Below are positions 31,982-41,352 of a stretch of DNA of 64,000 nt, piece by piece (the first letter of the stretch is position 1; the number at the start of each line of letters is the position of its first letter). The notes under the pieces were generated by a model. That model did not search any database. It was not told where the DNA came from and worked only from the letters and a program-made list of their open reading frames with translations. The translations under genes and the position numbers were made by a program. Source of the stretch: Nocardioides abyssi (GTDB taxonomy: Bacteria; Actinomycetota; Actinomycetes; Propionibacteriales; Nocardioidaceae); assembly GCF_030412915.1 (NCBI RefSeq), contig NZ_JAUHJR010000005.1:186001-250000 (forward strand). The letters run 5' to 3'.

Positions 31982-33232
31982 TCAGTCGGCGGCGACGGCG
32001 GAGCGCCGCTGCCACCAGGTGGTGGCGAGGGCACCGACGAGGCCGCCGAGGCCGAAGGCGGTGATGGCGTGGAGGGCCACGTCGAGGGCGAAGGGGCTGA
32101 CGTCGCGCATCCGGCCGGGGCCGACGGCGCCGCCGGCGAGGGCGGCGAGGAGGCCGAAGGCGATGCCGGCGAGCACTCCGGCGGCCAGCCCGCGGGCGAC
32201 GGCCTCACCCCAGCCGTCGGCGGGCACGAGCCGGTGGTGGCGGGCGACGGCGAGGGCTGCGACGAGGGCCGGGAGCACAGCGAGGTACGCCGTCCAGGCC
32301 GGCGGCGGGCCGGCGTCGGGCAGCGCCGCGAGGAGCGGGAACATCGGCAGCGGGCCGAGCACGACGGCGGTCGGCGTGACCAGCGTGCCGGCGCCGACGG
32401 TGAAGCCGGGGCCGAGCAGGTAGGAGCCGGAGAAGGCGACCGCGTTGGGCACGACCAGCAGCGAGACCAGCACGAGCAGGGTGGCGGCGCCGGCGTCGGT
32501 GTGGAGCTGGGAGAGGACGTTGGCGGCCGTGCCGAGGTCGAGGACGAACGCGACGAGGAGCGCCACCCCGGCGACGGCGGCCCAGCCGAGCAGCACCAGC
32601 CGGCAGGCGGGGAGGGCGAGGCGGAGGACAGGCGGGACGGTGGCGGCCCAGATGGCCGCGCGGCCCGAGCCGACCGCGACGGCGGGCGCGCCGAGGAGCA
32701 GGCAGAGCGCCAGCGACCAGGCGACGACCCGCCCGGTGGCGACGCCGGAGCCGGTGTCGGTGGCGAGCACGCAGGTCACGACCGCCACGACGACGTACCC
32801 CGCGGCGAGCAGGCCGGCAGCGACCGGCACCGTCCAGTCGCGCTCGCCGTCGGCGATCCGGTCGGCGTCGGGGCCGTGGCCGGAGACCGAGTCGCCGACG
32901 CGGAGGCCGAGCCGCCAGACCGTCCATGCGCAGACCAGGGTGATGCCGAGCGGCACAGCGGTGACCGGCACGCCCTCGACGCGGACGCCCGACCCGTGGC
33001 CGAGCAGCCAGCCCCAGGCGCCGACGCGCAGGCCGTCGCCGGAGCTGCCGTGGGCGCCGGCGTCGGTGAGGAACCAGCCGACGACGCCCAGCGCCAGGCA
33101 GACCAGCAGCGGGCCGAGCGCGGCCGCCGCGCCACCGAGCGTCGCGACGAGCACGAGCGGCCGGCGGTGGTCCATGTCGTGCCCGGCCGAGGGCGCGGGA
33201 CGGGCCGTCGGCCGGGGCAGCAGAGAGGTCAT
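31982..33232 (-). CDS. DUF6350 multi-pass membrane protein
   Basis: A 416-residue hydrophobic protein with about nine to ten membrane helices, beginning MTSLLPRPTARPAP and containing GAWGWLLGHGSGVRVEG and SGSYLLGPGFTVGAGT, both typical of the actinobacterial DUF6350 family. Function is unknown. The position directly before purN-purH is the usual context of the family as I recall it. It is divergent from the sigma-sensor gene at 33305. Confidence 0.85.
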   Translation of the reverse strand: MTSLLPRPTARPAPSAGHDMDHRRPLVLVATLGGAAAALGPLLVCLALGVVGWFLTDAGAHGSSGDGLRVGAWGWLLGHGSGVRVEGVPVTAVPLGITLVCAWTVWRLGLRVGDSVSGHGPDADRIADGERDWTVPVAAGLLAAGYVVVAVVTCVLATDTGSGVATGRVVAWSLALCLLLGAPAVAVGSGRAAIWAATVPPVLRLALPACRLVLLGWAAVAGVALLVAFVLDLGTAANVLSQLHTDAGAATLLVLVSLLVVPNAVAFSGSYLLGPGFTVGAGTLVTPTAVVLGPLPMFPLLAALPDAGPPPAWTAYLAVLPALVAALAVARHHRLVPADGWGEAVARGLAAGVLAGIAFGLLAALAGGAVGPGRMRDVSPFALDVALHAITAFGLGGLVGALATTWWQRRSAVAAD

Positions 33233-33304
33233 GGCTCCCCGATCATCACCCGCACGACCGGCCCGGTCGTGCCGCCACGCCGCGCGGGTACGGTGGCCGG
33301 TGCC

Positions 33305-35161
33305 ATGCCGCCGCCCGCCGACCCCGCTGATCCCGTCGAGGCCTTCGACGAGCTCTACCAGCGCACCCGCGACCGGCTGCTGCTGCAGACCTGGGCGCTG
33401 ACCGGCGACCTGACGGCGGCGCGGAGCGCGGTCCGGCACGCGTACGTCGTCGCGTGGCACCACTGGCGCAAGGTCTCGCGCCGCGACGACCCGGAGGCGT
33501 GGCTGCGCCCCCACGCGTGGGCCTACGCCCAGCGTCGCCACACCGCCCGGCTCGGGCACCGCGACAAGGACCTCGACCCGGACGTCAAGGCGACCCTGGA
33601 CGCGCTCGCGGATCTGCCGGTCGGCCAGCGCCGGATGCTGCTGCTCTCCCTGCTCGCGCCGGGCCCCTCCGACGACATGGCCCGCGAGGTCGGCCTGCCG
33701 CGCGAGGAGGCGGAGCGCGAGCTGCACGCGGCCGCGGTCGGGTTCTCGGCGCTGCGCGACGTGCCCACCACCGACATCGCCGCCCAGCTCGACCCCCTCG
33801 CCGCGGCGGTCGCCGACGTGCGGTGGCCCCGCCCCTCGATCCTGCGCCGCTCCGGCTCCGGCCGCCGCCGCGCGCACACCCTCGCCGGCGTCCTGGCGAC
33901 GGTGGGCGCCCTCGTCGTGAGCGGCGTCGTCGTCGGCGACGACGGCGTCCGCACCTCCCTCGACCGCGCGGTGACCGGCCCGCGCGCCAGCGCGCCCGCG
34001 GCGCCCGGCGGCGAGGAGGCGCAGCCCCCGCTGGTCGCCGACGCCCTGCTGACCGGCGAGCAGGTGCAGTCCCGCGTCCGCGGCACCGGCTGGTCCGAGC
34101 TGCGCACCGACGGCAACACCGAAGGCGACGGGATCGTCCTGCCCTGCCAGGCCGACCGGTACGCCGACCCCCGCGGCACCGGCGCCCTCCTGCGCGTCTT
34201 CGCGGCGGCCGACCGGGGCACGGGCCCGCGGCGCACCGCCTGGCAGCTCGCCGAGGTCTCGCGCAACGAGCGCGCCGCGCGACGTACCTTCCGCCGCACC
34301 GTGCAGTGGTACGCCGCGTGCTCGGAGCCCCGCGTGCAGCTGCTCTCCACCCGCACCGTCGGGGCGGTCGGCGACCAGGCGATGCTCTTCACCCTGCGGT
34401 CGTGGTCGCGGCCGGTCCGCACGACCGTCGTCGGGGTCGGCCGCACCGGCCTGCTGACGACGACGACCGTGCTGCGCGTCGGCAACGACGACCGGCCCGA
34501 CATCTCCGGCGGCACCGACCTGCTCGCCGACGCGGTGCGCGAGATGTGTGCGATGCCCGACGGCGGCTCGTGCGTCGGGCGGCCGGACCCGCAGCTCGCG
34601 CGCGCGGTGCCGATCGGCGAGGTGCCGAGCCTGCTCTCCGAGATCGACCTGCCGCCGGTGCAGCGCGTGGCCGCCCCCTGGACGGGCAGCCCGACGGTGC
34701 GCGCCGACACCAACCCCGCGGCCACCCCCTGCGACCGCACCAGCTTCACCGGCGGCCAGGTCAGCAACAACGTCACCCGCACCTTCGTGGTCCTCGACGC
34801 CGGTCTGCCGGCGGAGTTCGGGCTGTCGGAGACCGCTGGCTCCCTGGGCCCGCGCAAGGCCCGCGCCTTCGTCGACGGCGTGCGCCGGCGGGTCGCCCGC
34901 TGCGCCGAGGACGACCTCACCACCGAGGTCCGCCGGCTGGAGACGAGCGACACGAAGAAGGAGGACCTCACGGTCTGGGTGGTCACCACCGAGGTCTCCG
35001 AGGACACCACCGTCCGCTACCTGATGGCCGTCCTGCGCTCGGGCACCTCCGTCGCGCAGGTCGGCTTCGTGCCGGCCGGGCGCCGCACGATGGCCGACGA
35101 GGCGTTCGTCGGGCTCGCCCGCCGGGCCCTCGAGCGGCTCCACGAGCACCCGGCGCCCTAG
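33305..35161 (+). CDS. Sigma-70-like domain fused to a membrane-anchored extracytoplasmic sensor
   Basis: A 618-residue fusion. Residues 10-165 look like an ECF/SigE-type sigma factor (FDELYQRTRDRLLLQTWALTGDLTAARSAVRHAYVVAWHHWRK as region 2, and LPVGQRRMLLLSLL...EVGLPREEAERELHAA as region 4). Residues about 195-215 (HTLAGVLATVGALVVSGVVV) form one membrane helix. Residues 220-618 are extracytoplasmic, with paired-cysteine segments (AACSEP, REMCAMPDGGSC, ATPCDR, VARCAEDD). Region 4 is short, so DNA binding may be weak. The neighbouring genes encode the same parts as two proteins. It is probably a stress regulator; signal and targets are unknown. Confidence 0.75.
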   Translation: MPPPADPADPVEAFDELYQRTRDRLLLQTWALTGDLTAARSAVRHAYVVAWHHWRKVSRRDDPEAWLRPHAWAYAQRRHTARLGHRDKDLDPDVKATLDALADLPVGQRRMLLLSLLAPGPSDDMAREVGLPREEAERELHAAAVGFSALRDVPTTDIAAQLDPLAAAVADVRWPRPSILRRSGSGRRRAHTLAGVLATVGALVVSGVVVGDDGVRTSLDRAVTGPRASAPAAPGGEEAQPPLVADALLTGEQVQSRVRGTGWSELRTDGNTEGDGIVLPCQADRYADPRGTGALLRVFAAADRGTGPRRTAWQLAEVSRNERAARRTFRRTVQWYAACSEPRVQLLSTRTVGAVGDQAMLFTLRSWSRPVRTTVVGVGRTGLLTTTTVLRVGNDDRPDISGGTDLLADAVREMCAMPDGGSCVGRPDPQLARAVPIGEVPSLLSEIDLPPVQRVAAPWTGSPTVRADTNPAATPCDRTSFTGGQVSNNVTRTFVVLDAGLPAEFGLSETAGSLGPRKARAFVDGVRRRVARCAEDDLTTEVRRLETSDTKKEDLTVWVVTTEVSEDTTVRYLMAVLRSGTSVAQVGFVPAGRRTMADEAFVGLARRALERLHEHPAP

Positions 35162-35200
35162 ACCGCCGACCGCGGCTCCCGAACTTCTCCGTCCGACCGT

Positions 35201-35226
35201 GCAACCGTGACGTCTGCCGAGGCGTA
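35201..35226 (+). promoter_or_regulatory. Candidate ECF-type promoter of the SigE-like operon
   Basis: GCAACC (35201-35206) and CGTA (35223-35226) are separated by 16 bp and lie about 60 bp before the sigma gene start. This resembles ECF promoters with AAC at -35 and CGT at -10, and would allow autoregulation. It is a by-eye match only. Confidence 0.35.
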
Positions 35227-35286
35227 TCCCTCCTGACCGGCCACCGAGAGCCGGCCGGAGCAGCACAGCGAGACGGGAACGAGTCG

Positions 35287-35793
35287 ATGGACGAACGCGA
35301 GTTCGACGACTTCTACACCGCGTCGTTCCAGAAGATCACCGGTCAGGTCTACGCCATGATCGGCAACCGGGACGAGGCGCAGGAGTGCGTCCAAGAGGCC
35401 TTCGTGCGGGCGTGGGCGCACCGCCGCAAGCTCGAGCGGGCCGAGCACCCCGAGGCGTGGGTCCGCACGACCGCCTACCGCCTCGCGGTGAGCCGCTGGC
35501 GGCGTACGACGCGGAGCCGGCGACCCGCCGACCGCGCGCTCGGCGCCCGCACCGAGGCCGCGCCGCCGAGCGAGGCGCACGTGGCCCTGGTGGCGGCGCT
35601 CAAGCAGCTGCCCGAGGCGCAGCGCCAGGCGCTCGTGCTCCACCACATCGCGGACCTCCCGGTCCAGGCGGTGGCGCGGGAGACCGGCGTGCCCGAGGGC
35701 ACCGTCAAGGCCCGGCTCAGCCGCGGCCGCGCCGCGCTCGCGGCCCTGCTCTCCGACGACCCCGGCTACCAGGAGGGAGCGAGCCGTGCGTGA
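35287..35793 (+). CDS. SigE-family RNA polymerase sigma factor (ECF)
   Basis: A 168-residue ECF sigma factor. Region 2 is FDDFYTASFQKITGQVYAMIGNRDEAQECVQEAFVRAWAHRRKL (about 6-49), and region 4 is ALKQLPEAQRQALVLHHIADLPVQAVARETGVPEGTVKARLSRGRAALAALL (about 103-154). It directs RNA polymerase to a specific promoter set. The gene overlaps the next gene by eight bases; that gene encodes a membrane protein likely to act as its anti-sigma factor. The fused version of the same arrangement lies immediately upstream (33305-35161). Confidence 0.92.
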   Translation: MDEREFDDFYTASFQKITGQVYAMIGNRDEAQECVQEAFVRAWAHRRKLERAEHPEAWVRTTAYRLAVSRWRRTTRSRRPADRALGARTEAAPPSEAHVALVAALKQLPEAQRQALVLHHIADLPVQAVARETGVPEGTVKARLSRGRAALAALLSDDPGYQEGASRA

Positions 35794-37159
35794 CCCGATC
35801 GAGGACCTCCAGCACTTCCGAACCGATGGGACCACCGTGAACCCCCTCCCCGCCTCCGAGGTGCGCCGCCGCGGCGACCGGATGCGGCGCCGCAACACCG
35901 CCGTCGCGACCGTCGGCGGCGTGGCCGCCGCGCTCGTCGCGGTCGGCGTGCCGTTCGGCATCGCCCAGTCCGGCGGTGGCGACGGGCCCGACACCAGCCC
36001 GGCCCCGCCGTCGGTCTCCTGGCTCCAGGAGGCCCCGGAGGGCTTCCCGCTCGACGCGGGGTACGCCGCCTCGGCCACCGACGAGGTGGCCCCCGCGATC
36101 CCCGACGTCTGCGGGACGCCGTTCTGGACGACCGCCGGCACCACCGACGTGGCGGGTGCGACCCTCAGCGGCGGCGAGGCGTTCGACGCCCGGACGCTCA
36201 TGGTCTACCCCGACGACGACGCCGCGGAGCGGGCGCTCGCCGGCATCCGGGCGGCCGTGGCCGACTGCCCCGAGCAGACCGAGCTCGACGAGAGCCCGGA
36301 CACCACGCTCGTCCACGACGTGCTCGACCAGGACCTGCCCACCGAGGAGTCCTTCGTCTTCGTCCAGCGCGCCCGCTTCGACGACGGCCTGCTCTCCGAC
36401 GCGACGATCACGGGCATCGGGCGCAGCGGCAACGCGCTGCTGGTCGACCAGTCCTACGCCTCCCCGGGCGACGACCGGTCCGTGGCGACGAACCTGCGAC
36501 TGCAGCTCCAGCGCGCCGCCCGGCCGTTCTCCGAGCTGTGCGTCTTCTCCGCGACCCCGTGCTCCCCCGGCGACGGATCGCAGGAGGACCCGGCCGCGCA
36601 GGTCGTGCCCGACGGCTTCCCGCTGCTCGGCGGCTGGCCCGAGGAGTCCGAGGGCGGCGAGTTCGGCCCGGCCGGGCCGACCCGCACCGGGCTCGACGTG
36701 ATGGAGCCCGAGGCGTGCGGGGCGACGGCGCCGGTGCCCGCGCACACCGACCTGGTCCGCGCGGCGTACAGCAACCCCGAGGACTACCGCCAGCGCCAGC
36801 TCCTCACCTTCGCGACGACCGAGGAGGCCGACGCGTACGTCGACGCGGTGCTCGCGATCTTCGACGACTGCTTCGAGGTGGAGACCGAGGACGGCACCAC
36901 CCGGCTCACCCAGCGCATCGACGAGGTGTCGGGCACCGGTGACCGGGCCGGCGGGGCGGTCACCCGCTACGAGCGCGACGGCGACCCGGTGCCGGGGATG
37001 AGCACCCTGCTCGTCGTCCGGGTCGGCAGCGCGGTGCTCCTCGGCGAGGACCAGAGCGAGGGCAGCGGCGGCCTCGAGCCCGAGGTGGCCGTGCAGGAGT
37101 CGTTCCAGTCCATCCTCGCCGAGGCCGAGGGCGTGATCCGGGCGATGCGCGACCTCTGA
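35786..37159 (+). CDS. Membrane-anchored sensor protein, probable anti-sigma partner
   Basis: A 457-residue protein. Residues 1-38 are cytoplasmic (MRDPIEDLQHFRTDGTTV...EVRRRGDRMRRRNT), with one helix at about 39-61, then a large extracytoplasmic part with two similar halves (YPDDDAAERALAGIRAAVADC and FATTEEADAYVDAVLAIFDDC) each ending in cysteine segments. The GTG start overlaps the sigma gene stop. Position and topology suggest it binds the SigE-like factor, although its cytoplasmic part is short and lacks a zinc-binding HxxxCxxC motif. Its outer domain resembles the C-terminal domain of the fused protein upstream. Function is inferred. Confidence 0.7.
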   Translation: MRDPIEDLQHFRTDGTTVNPLPASEVRRRGDRMRRRNTAVATVGGVAAALVAVGVPFGIAQSGGGDGPDTSPAPPSVSWLQEAPEGFPLDAGYAASATDEVAPAIPDVCGTPFWTTAGTTDVAGATLSGGEAFDARTLMVYPDDDAAERALAGIRAAVADCPEQTELDESPDTTLVHDVLDQDLPTEESFVFVQRARFDDGLLSDATITGIGRSGNALLVDQSYASPGDDRSVATNLRLQLQRAARPFSELCVFSATPCSPGDGSQEDPAAQVVPDGFPLLGGWPEESEGGEFGPAGPTRTGLDVMEPEACGATAPVPAHTDLVRAAYSNPEDYRQRQLLTFATTEEADAYVDAVLAIFDDCFEVETEDGTTRLTQRIDEVSGTGDRAGGAVTRYERDGDPVPGMSTLLVVRVGSAVLLGEDQSEGSGGLEPEVAVQESFQSILAEAEGVIRAMRDL

Positions 37160-37187
37160 GGCGCGGCCCGCACGCGGCGTACCACGC

Positions 37188-37225
37188 ACGAACGGCCCCC
37201 GGCGGGATCGCCGGGGGCCGTTCGT
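37188..37225. terminator. Bidirectional hairpin terminator
   Basis: A perfect 17-bp stem (ACGAACGGCCCCCGGCG, 37188-37204, pairing with 37209-37225) has a GGAT loop. It sits between the convergent sensor gene and sucD and can end transcription from both sides. Confidence 0.85.
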
Positions 37226-37245
37226 CGCGTGCTACGAGCAGGTGC

Positions 37246-38127
37246 TCAGAGGGACTGGAGGATCTCCCGCATGAGCGCCGCGGTCTCGGACGGCGTCTTG
37301 CCGACCTTCACGCCGACGGCCTCGAGGGCCTCCTTCTTCGCCTGCGCGGTGCCGGAGGAGCCCGACACGATCGCGCCGGCGTGGCCCATCGTCTTGCCCT
37401 CGGGGGCGGTGAAGCCCGCGACGTAGCCGACGACCGGCTTGGTGACGTGGTCCTTGATGTACGCCGCCGCGCGCTCCTCGGCGTCGCCGCCGATCTCGCC
37501 GATCATCACGATCGCCTTGGTCTCCGGGTCGTTCTCGAAGGCCTCGAGGGCGTCGATGTGCGTGGTGCCGATGATCGGGTCACCACCGATGCCGATGGCG
37601 GTCGAGAAGCCGAAGTCCCTCAGCTCGTACATCATCTGGTAGGTCAGCGTGCCCGACTTCGACACCAGGCCGACCGGGCCCTTGCCCGCGATGGTGTGCG
37701 GGGTGATGCCGGCCAGCGACTCCTCCGGGGAGATGATCCCGGGGCAGTTCGGGCCGATCATCCGGGTCTTCTTGCCATCGAGGTAGGCGAAGACCTCGGC
37801 GGAGTCCTGGACCGGGACGCCCTCGGTGATGACCACCAGGAGCGGGATCTCGGCGTCGATGGCCTCGAGGCAGGCGTCCTTGGTGAAGGCCGGGGGCACG
37901 AAGGCAACCGAGACGTCGGCGCCAGTGGCCTCCATGGCCTCCTTGACGGTCCCGAAGACCGGCAGCTCGGTGCCGTTGAGCTCGACGGTGGTGCCGGCCT
38001 TGCGGGCGTTGACACCGCCCACGATGTTCGAGCCCGCCTGGAGCATCAGGTTGGTGTGCTTGGAGCCCATCCCGCCCGTGATGCCCTGGACGATGATCTT
38101 GGAGTCCTTGTTGAGGTAGATCGTCAT
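37246..38127 (-). CDS. sucD: Succinyl-CoA synthetase alpha subunit
   Basis: A 293-residue protein: CoA-binding Rossmann domain ([20 protein letters not shown]), [12 protein letters not shown], the ligase domain [30 protein letters not shown], and GHAGAIVSG with the phosphorylated active-site histidine. With SucC it interconverts succinyl-CoA and succinate with nucleotide triphosphate formation; succinyl-CoA can come from MutAB. AAGGAGA precedes the ATG, and the gap after sucC is 19 bp. Confidence 0.97.
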   Translation of the reverse strand: MTIYLNKDSKIIVQGITGGMGSKHTNLMLQAGSNIVGGVNARKAGTTVELNGTELPVFGTVKEAMEATGADVSVAFVPPAFTKDACLEAIDAEIPLLVVITEGVPVQDSAEVFAYLDGKKTRMIGPNCPGIISPEESLAGITPHTIAGKGPVGLVSKSGTLTYQMMYELRDFGFSTAIGIGGDPIIGTTHIDALEAFENDPETKAIVMIGEIGGDAEERAAAYIKDHVTKPVVGYVAGFTAPEGKTMGHAGAIVSGSSGTAQAKKEALEAVGVKVGKTPSETAALMREILQSL

Positions 38128-38146
38128 GCTGTCAGGTCTCCTTGTC

Positions 38147-39313
38147 TCAGGCGTTCGCCAGCTCGGCGGCCTTGTCGGCCGCACCGTCCATCGTGTCCAC
38201 CTGCGTCACCAACGGGTGGTTGAGCTCGTCGAGGATCCGACGGCCCTCCTCCACGTTGTTGCCGTCCAGGCGCACGACGAGCGGCTTGGTGGCGTTGTCG
38301 CCGAGGATCTCCAGGGCACCCTTGATGCCGTTGGCGACCTCGTCGCACGCGGTGATGCCGCCGAAGACGTTGACGAACACGCTCTTGACCTGCGGGTCGT
38401 TGAGGATCACGTCGAGGCCGTTGGCCATGACGGTGGCGTTGGCGCCGCCGCCGATGTCGAGGAAGTTCGCCGGCTTCACGCCGCCGTGCGCCTCACCGGC
38501 GTACGCGACGACGTCCAGGGTCGACATGACCAGGCCCGCGCCGTTGCCGATGATGCCGACGGCACCGTCGAGCTTGACGTAGTTCAGGCCGAGGTCCTTG
38601 GCCTTCGCCTCGAGCGGGTCGGCCTCCTCGCGGATCTCGAACGCCGCGTGGTCCTCGTGGCGGAACTCCGAGGCGTTGTCGTCGAGCGACACCTTGCCGT
38701 CGAGGGCCTCGAGCTTGTCGCCCTCGAGGCGGGCCAGCGGGTTGACCTCGACGAGGGTGGCGTCCTCCTCGACGTAGACCTTCCACAGTGCCTGGACCAT
38801 CTCGATGGCCTGGTCGCGCAGCTCGGCGGGGAACTTGGCCTCGTCGACGATCGCGGCGGCCTTCTCCGGCGTGACGCCCTCGAGCGCGTTGATCGGGATC
38901 TGGCGAACGGCCTCGGGGTTGGTCTTGGCGACCTCCTCGATCTCCACGCCGCCCTCGACCGAGGCGATGCACAGGTGCGAGCGGTTGGAGCGGTCCAGCA
39001 GGAAGGAGAAGTAGTACTCCTCCACCGGCGGCGTGGCGGGGGTGACCAGCACACGGTTGACCGTCAGGCCCTTGATCTCCATGCCCAGGATGTTCGACGC
39101 GTGCTCGAAGGCCTCGTCGGCGGACTTGGCGAGCTTGACGCCACCCGCCTTGCCGCGGCCGCCGGCCTTGACCTGCGCCTTGATGACGGTGACGCCACCG
39201 ATCTCCTCGGCTGCGGCCCTGGCGTCCTCAGCGGTCTCCACGACCTTCCCGAGGGTGGTCGCCACACCGTGCTTGGCGAAGAGCTCCTTCGCCTGGTACT
39301 CCATCAAGTCCAC
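38147..39313 (-). CDS. sucC: Succinyl-CoA synthetase beta subunit (ADP-forming type)
   Basis: A 388-residue ATP-grasp protein starting [19 protein letters not shown], with [20 protein letters not shown] (nucleotide-binding loop, about 42-61), [20 protein letters not shown], and [24 protein letters not shown] in the CoA ligase domain. The GTG at 39313 has GGTGGA at a suitable distance; an ATG three codons in is possible. It is the first gene of sucCD. The 269-bp region upstream (39314-39582) holds no recognisable gene and presumably the promoter. Confidence 0.97.
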   Translation of the reverse strand: MDLMEYQAKELFAKHGVATTLGKVVETAEDARAAAEEIGGVTVIKAQVKAGGRGKAGGVKLAKSADEAFEHASNILGMEIKGLTVNRVLVTPATPPVEEYYFSFLLDRSNRSHLCIASVEGGVEIEEVAKTNPEAVRQIPINALEGVTPEKAAAIVDEAKFPAELRDQAIEMVQALWKVYVEEDATLVEVNPLARLEGDKLEALDGKVSLDDNASEFRHEDHAAFEIREEADPLEAKAKDLGLNYVKLDGAVGIIGNGAGLVMSTLDVVAYAGEAHGGVKPANFLDIGGGANATVMANGLDVILNDPQVKSVFVNVFGGITACDEVANGIKGALEILGDNATKPLVVRLDGNNVEEGRRILDELNHPLVTQVDTMDGAADKAAELANA

Positions 39314-39582
39314 GAAATTCCACCAGTCCTATTCAGGGTGCGGGCCGCGTCCGGCGCGGGGCGCGCGGCGGCCCGGGGGTGTCCTCGCGGCACACTAGAC
39401 CTGTCGCGGGGGCCGCGACGAGGGCAGAGGGCGCCGACGTGACGCAACGCACTAGCCGTCGGCAGGCGCCGCATCCGTGGTCCGGTGCCCCGTCCGGGGC
39501 CGGCTCAGCCGTCCCGCTCCGAGGGGTACGCCGTGTCGTCCGCCACCTGTCCGGTCGCCTCCCGGGCCGCCCCCGGGACCGC

Positions 39583-40077
39583 CTACTGCGCTGCCTGGCC
39601 GGCCAGCCGGTCGGCCACGCGCCGCACCACCTGGTCGGCGGCCTCGTCCGGGCCGGCGGTCACCACGACCACCTCGTCGTCCGGCTGTGCGGTCCCCGCG
39701 TCGGTCGGCGCGGTCGGGCCGCCCCCGGCCTCGGCTGCCAGCGCGGCGACGACCTGCCCGGCGTCGTACGCCGCGGGGGCGAGGAGCACGACGACCGCCA
39801 CGTCCTCCTGGACCGCGGCGGCGACGACGACCCGCTCCTCGACGTCCTGACCTGCGTGGACGACCTCGTGGCCCGCGTCGCGCAGCGCCCGCGCGAGCCG
39901 TGTCAGGGACTGCTCGACCGGGGTCGTCGCGCCCGCGCCACCGCGGTCGTGCCCCGCGTCGTGCCCGATGTCAGAGGTGTCTCCCCGGGCGTCCGTCGAG
40001 GCGTCCGTCGAGGCGTCCGTCGGCGCGTCCGTCGGGGCTGCGGCACCGGGCAGGGCGGCGAGCAGGAGCCTGGTCAC
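39583..40077 (-). CDS. Degenerate B12-binding-domain-like protein (IcmB/MCM small-domain relative)
   Basis: A 164-residue frame from a GTG start. The core LTRLARALRDAGHEVVHAGQ...VVVAAAVQEDVAVVVLL (about 57-101) closely follows the cobalamin-binding small subunit of acyl-CoA mutases (AKVIARALRDAGMEVIYTG...AIQEDADAIGLSI). The DGHDRG motif expected just before is aligned with PVEQS, so the axial histidine is missing; a nearby GHDAGHDRG is out of register. The N-terminus carries PTDASTDASTDA from a 12-bp tandem repeat. No good Shine-Dalgarno is visible. Position between sucC and pcrA matches where I recall a mutase small subunit in Streptomyces. Probably not a cobalamin enzyme. Confidence 0.55.
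   Translation of the reverse strand: MTRLLLAALPGAAAPTDAPTDASTDASTDARGDTSDIGHDAGHDRGGAGATTPVEQSLTRLARALRDAGHEVVHAGQDVEERVVVAAAVQEDVAVVVLLAPAAYDAGQVVAALAAEAGGGPTAPTDAGTAQPDDEVVVVTAGPDEAADQVVRRVADRLAGQAAQ
39990..40040. repeat. 12-bp tandem repeat (GCGTCCGTCGAG type)
   Basis: Four imperfect copies of a 12-bp unit lie within the 5' part of the B12-like gene, encoding the repeated (P/S)TDA residues. It is in frame with the coding sequence, so copy-number change would not break it. Confidence 0.8.
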
Positions 40078-40288
40078 GGAGGTGGAGCCTAGGGCCCGCC
40101 GACACCGGTGCGGGGACGCCGCGAGCCGATGTCCGTCCCCCTACCGCGAGACCGCCGGGGTCGTCCACAGGTTGTCCAGCCCGATTTCGGAGGCCGTGAC
40201 CGGTCCGTTACAGTCGCTTCTCGCCCGTCCCCACGTGGACGTGGCCGGAAGCGCACGCCTGCAACCGACAGCGACGGAGTCACCATTC

Positions 40289-41296
40289 ATGGGTAACCAC
40301 CGAGCGGACCGACGCGGCCCTCGCCGCCGTCCCTCGGAGACCCCGCGGGTGGCCACCGCCGGACGCCGTGCGGCCGGACGAGACACCTCTACCCGAGGCT
40401 CCGTCGAGGCAAACCCCGTCCTCACGACGACCGCCCCCGTCGACGGCGACGCGACCACCGTCTTCCGCGACCACGACGTCACCGTCGAGATGCCGCTGGT
40501 GCGCCAGGACCGGCCCGCGACCGCCGGCAAGCGCAAGGCCGTCAAGCAGTCCGGCACCCGCACCCCGCTGCTCAAGGCCCTGCCGTCGGCGCCGGTCCTG
40601 ATCGGCGCCGCGGCGCTCGCCGTCTCCGTCGGCGGCGCGGTCACCAGCGCCGCCCCCGACCTGGTCGCCGACTCCGGCAAGGTGCACCAGGCCACGGCGA
40701 TGAGCGGCGCGAGCGGCGTCTCCACCGCCGGCGTCATGGACCGCTCCGGCGGCGTCAGCCGCGACTCGCGTCGCGACGCCCTCGCCGACAGCGCCGACGC
40801 CGAGCTCGTCGCCGCCGCTGCCAAGCAGATGCGCCAGCGCAACACCGCGCTCGCCCAGTTCGCCAAGGACGCCGAGGCGCACGCGCAGGAGATCGCCAAG
40901 AACCAGTGGGTGCTCCCGATCGCGGGCTACCGGCTGACCGCCGAGTTCGGCGACTACGGCCTGTGGGCGACGTACCACACGGGTCTCGACTTCGCCGCGC
41001 CCACCGGCACGCCGCTGATGGCGGTGGCCAACGCGGTCGTCACGAGCGTCGGGTACGACGGCGCCTACGGCAACAAGACCGTGCTGACCCTCGAGGACGG
41101 CACCGAGCTCTGGTACTGCCACCAGAACAGCACCAACGTCTCCCCCGGCGACGTCGTCCGCGCCGGCCAGGTCATCGGGTCCGTCGGCTCCACCGGCAAC
41201 GTCACCGGCCCGCACCTGCACCTCGAGGTCCGCCCCGGTGCCGGTGACCCGGTCGACCCCGACGCCGCGCTGCGCGTCCACGGCGTCTCCCCCTAG
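40289..41296 (+). CDS. M23-family peptidoglycan endopeptidase, membrane-anchored
   Basis: A 335-residue protein: a long basic cytoplasmic N-terminus, a membrane helix (SAPVLIGAAALAVSVGGAVTSAA, about 103-125), an Ala-rich helical linker (about 150-208), then a C-terminal LytM/M23 domain with YHTGLDFAAPTGTPL (HxxxD metal ligands) and GPHLHLEVRPG (HxH). It cleaves peptide cross-links in the cell wall or activates other hydrolases. ATG at 40289. The 211-bp leader (40078-40288) was examined for a c-di-AMP riboswitch, but no convincing core was found. Confidence 0.92.
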   Translation: MGNHRADRRGPRRRPSETPRVATAGRRAAGRDTSTRGSVEANPVLTTTAPVDGDATTVFRDHDVTVEMPLVRQDRPATAGKRKAVKQSGTRTPLLKALPSAPVLIGAAALAVSVGGAVTSAAPDLVADSGKVHQATAMSGASGVSTAGVMDRSGGVSRDSRRDALADSADAELVAAAAKQMRQRNTALAQFAKDAEAHAQEIAKNQWVLPIAGYRLTAEFGDYGLWATYHTGLDFAAPTGTPLMAVANAVVTSVGYDGAYGNKTVLTLEDGTELWYCHQNSTNVSPGDVVRAGQVIGSVGSTGNVTGPHLHLEVRPGAGDPVDPDAALRVHGVSP

Positions 41297-41352
41297 TCTC
41301 CTGACGCCGACTGCGTGCGGCTGACTGACCGTCCCGCTGTGGGCGGGCACGT

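Noticed and set aside
39379-40092. Plus-strand 237-residue frame between sucC and the M23 gene
   Set aside because: Its composition is Arg/Gly/His-rich with no family features, while the opposite strand encodes a protein with clear B12-domain similarity.
40078-40288. Possible c-di-AMP (ydaO-type) riboswitch before the M23 peptidase
   Set aside because: Such switches often precede cell-wall hydrolase genes in actinobacteria, and a CCGACAGC-like stretch is present near 40265, but the remaining conserved core and stems could not be found by eye.
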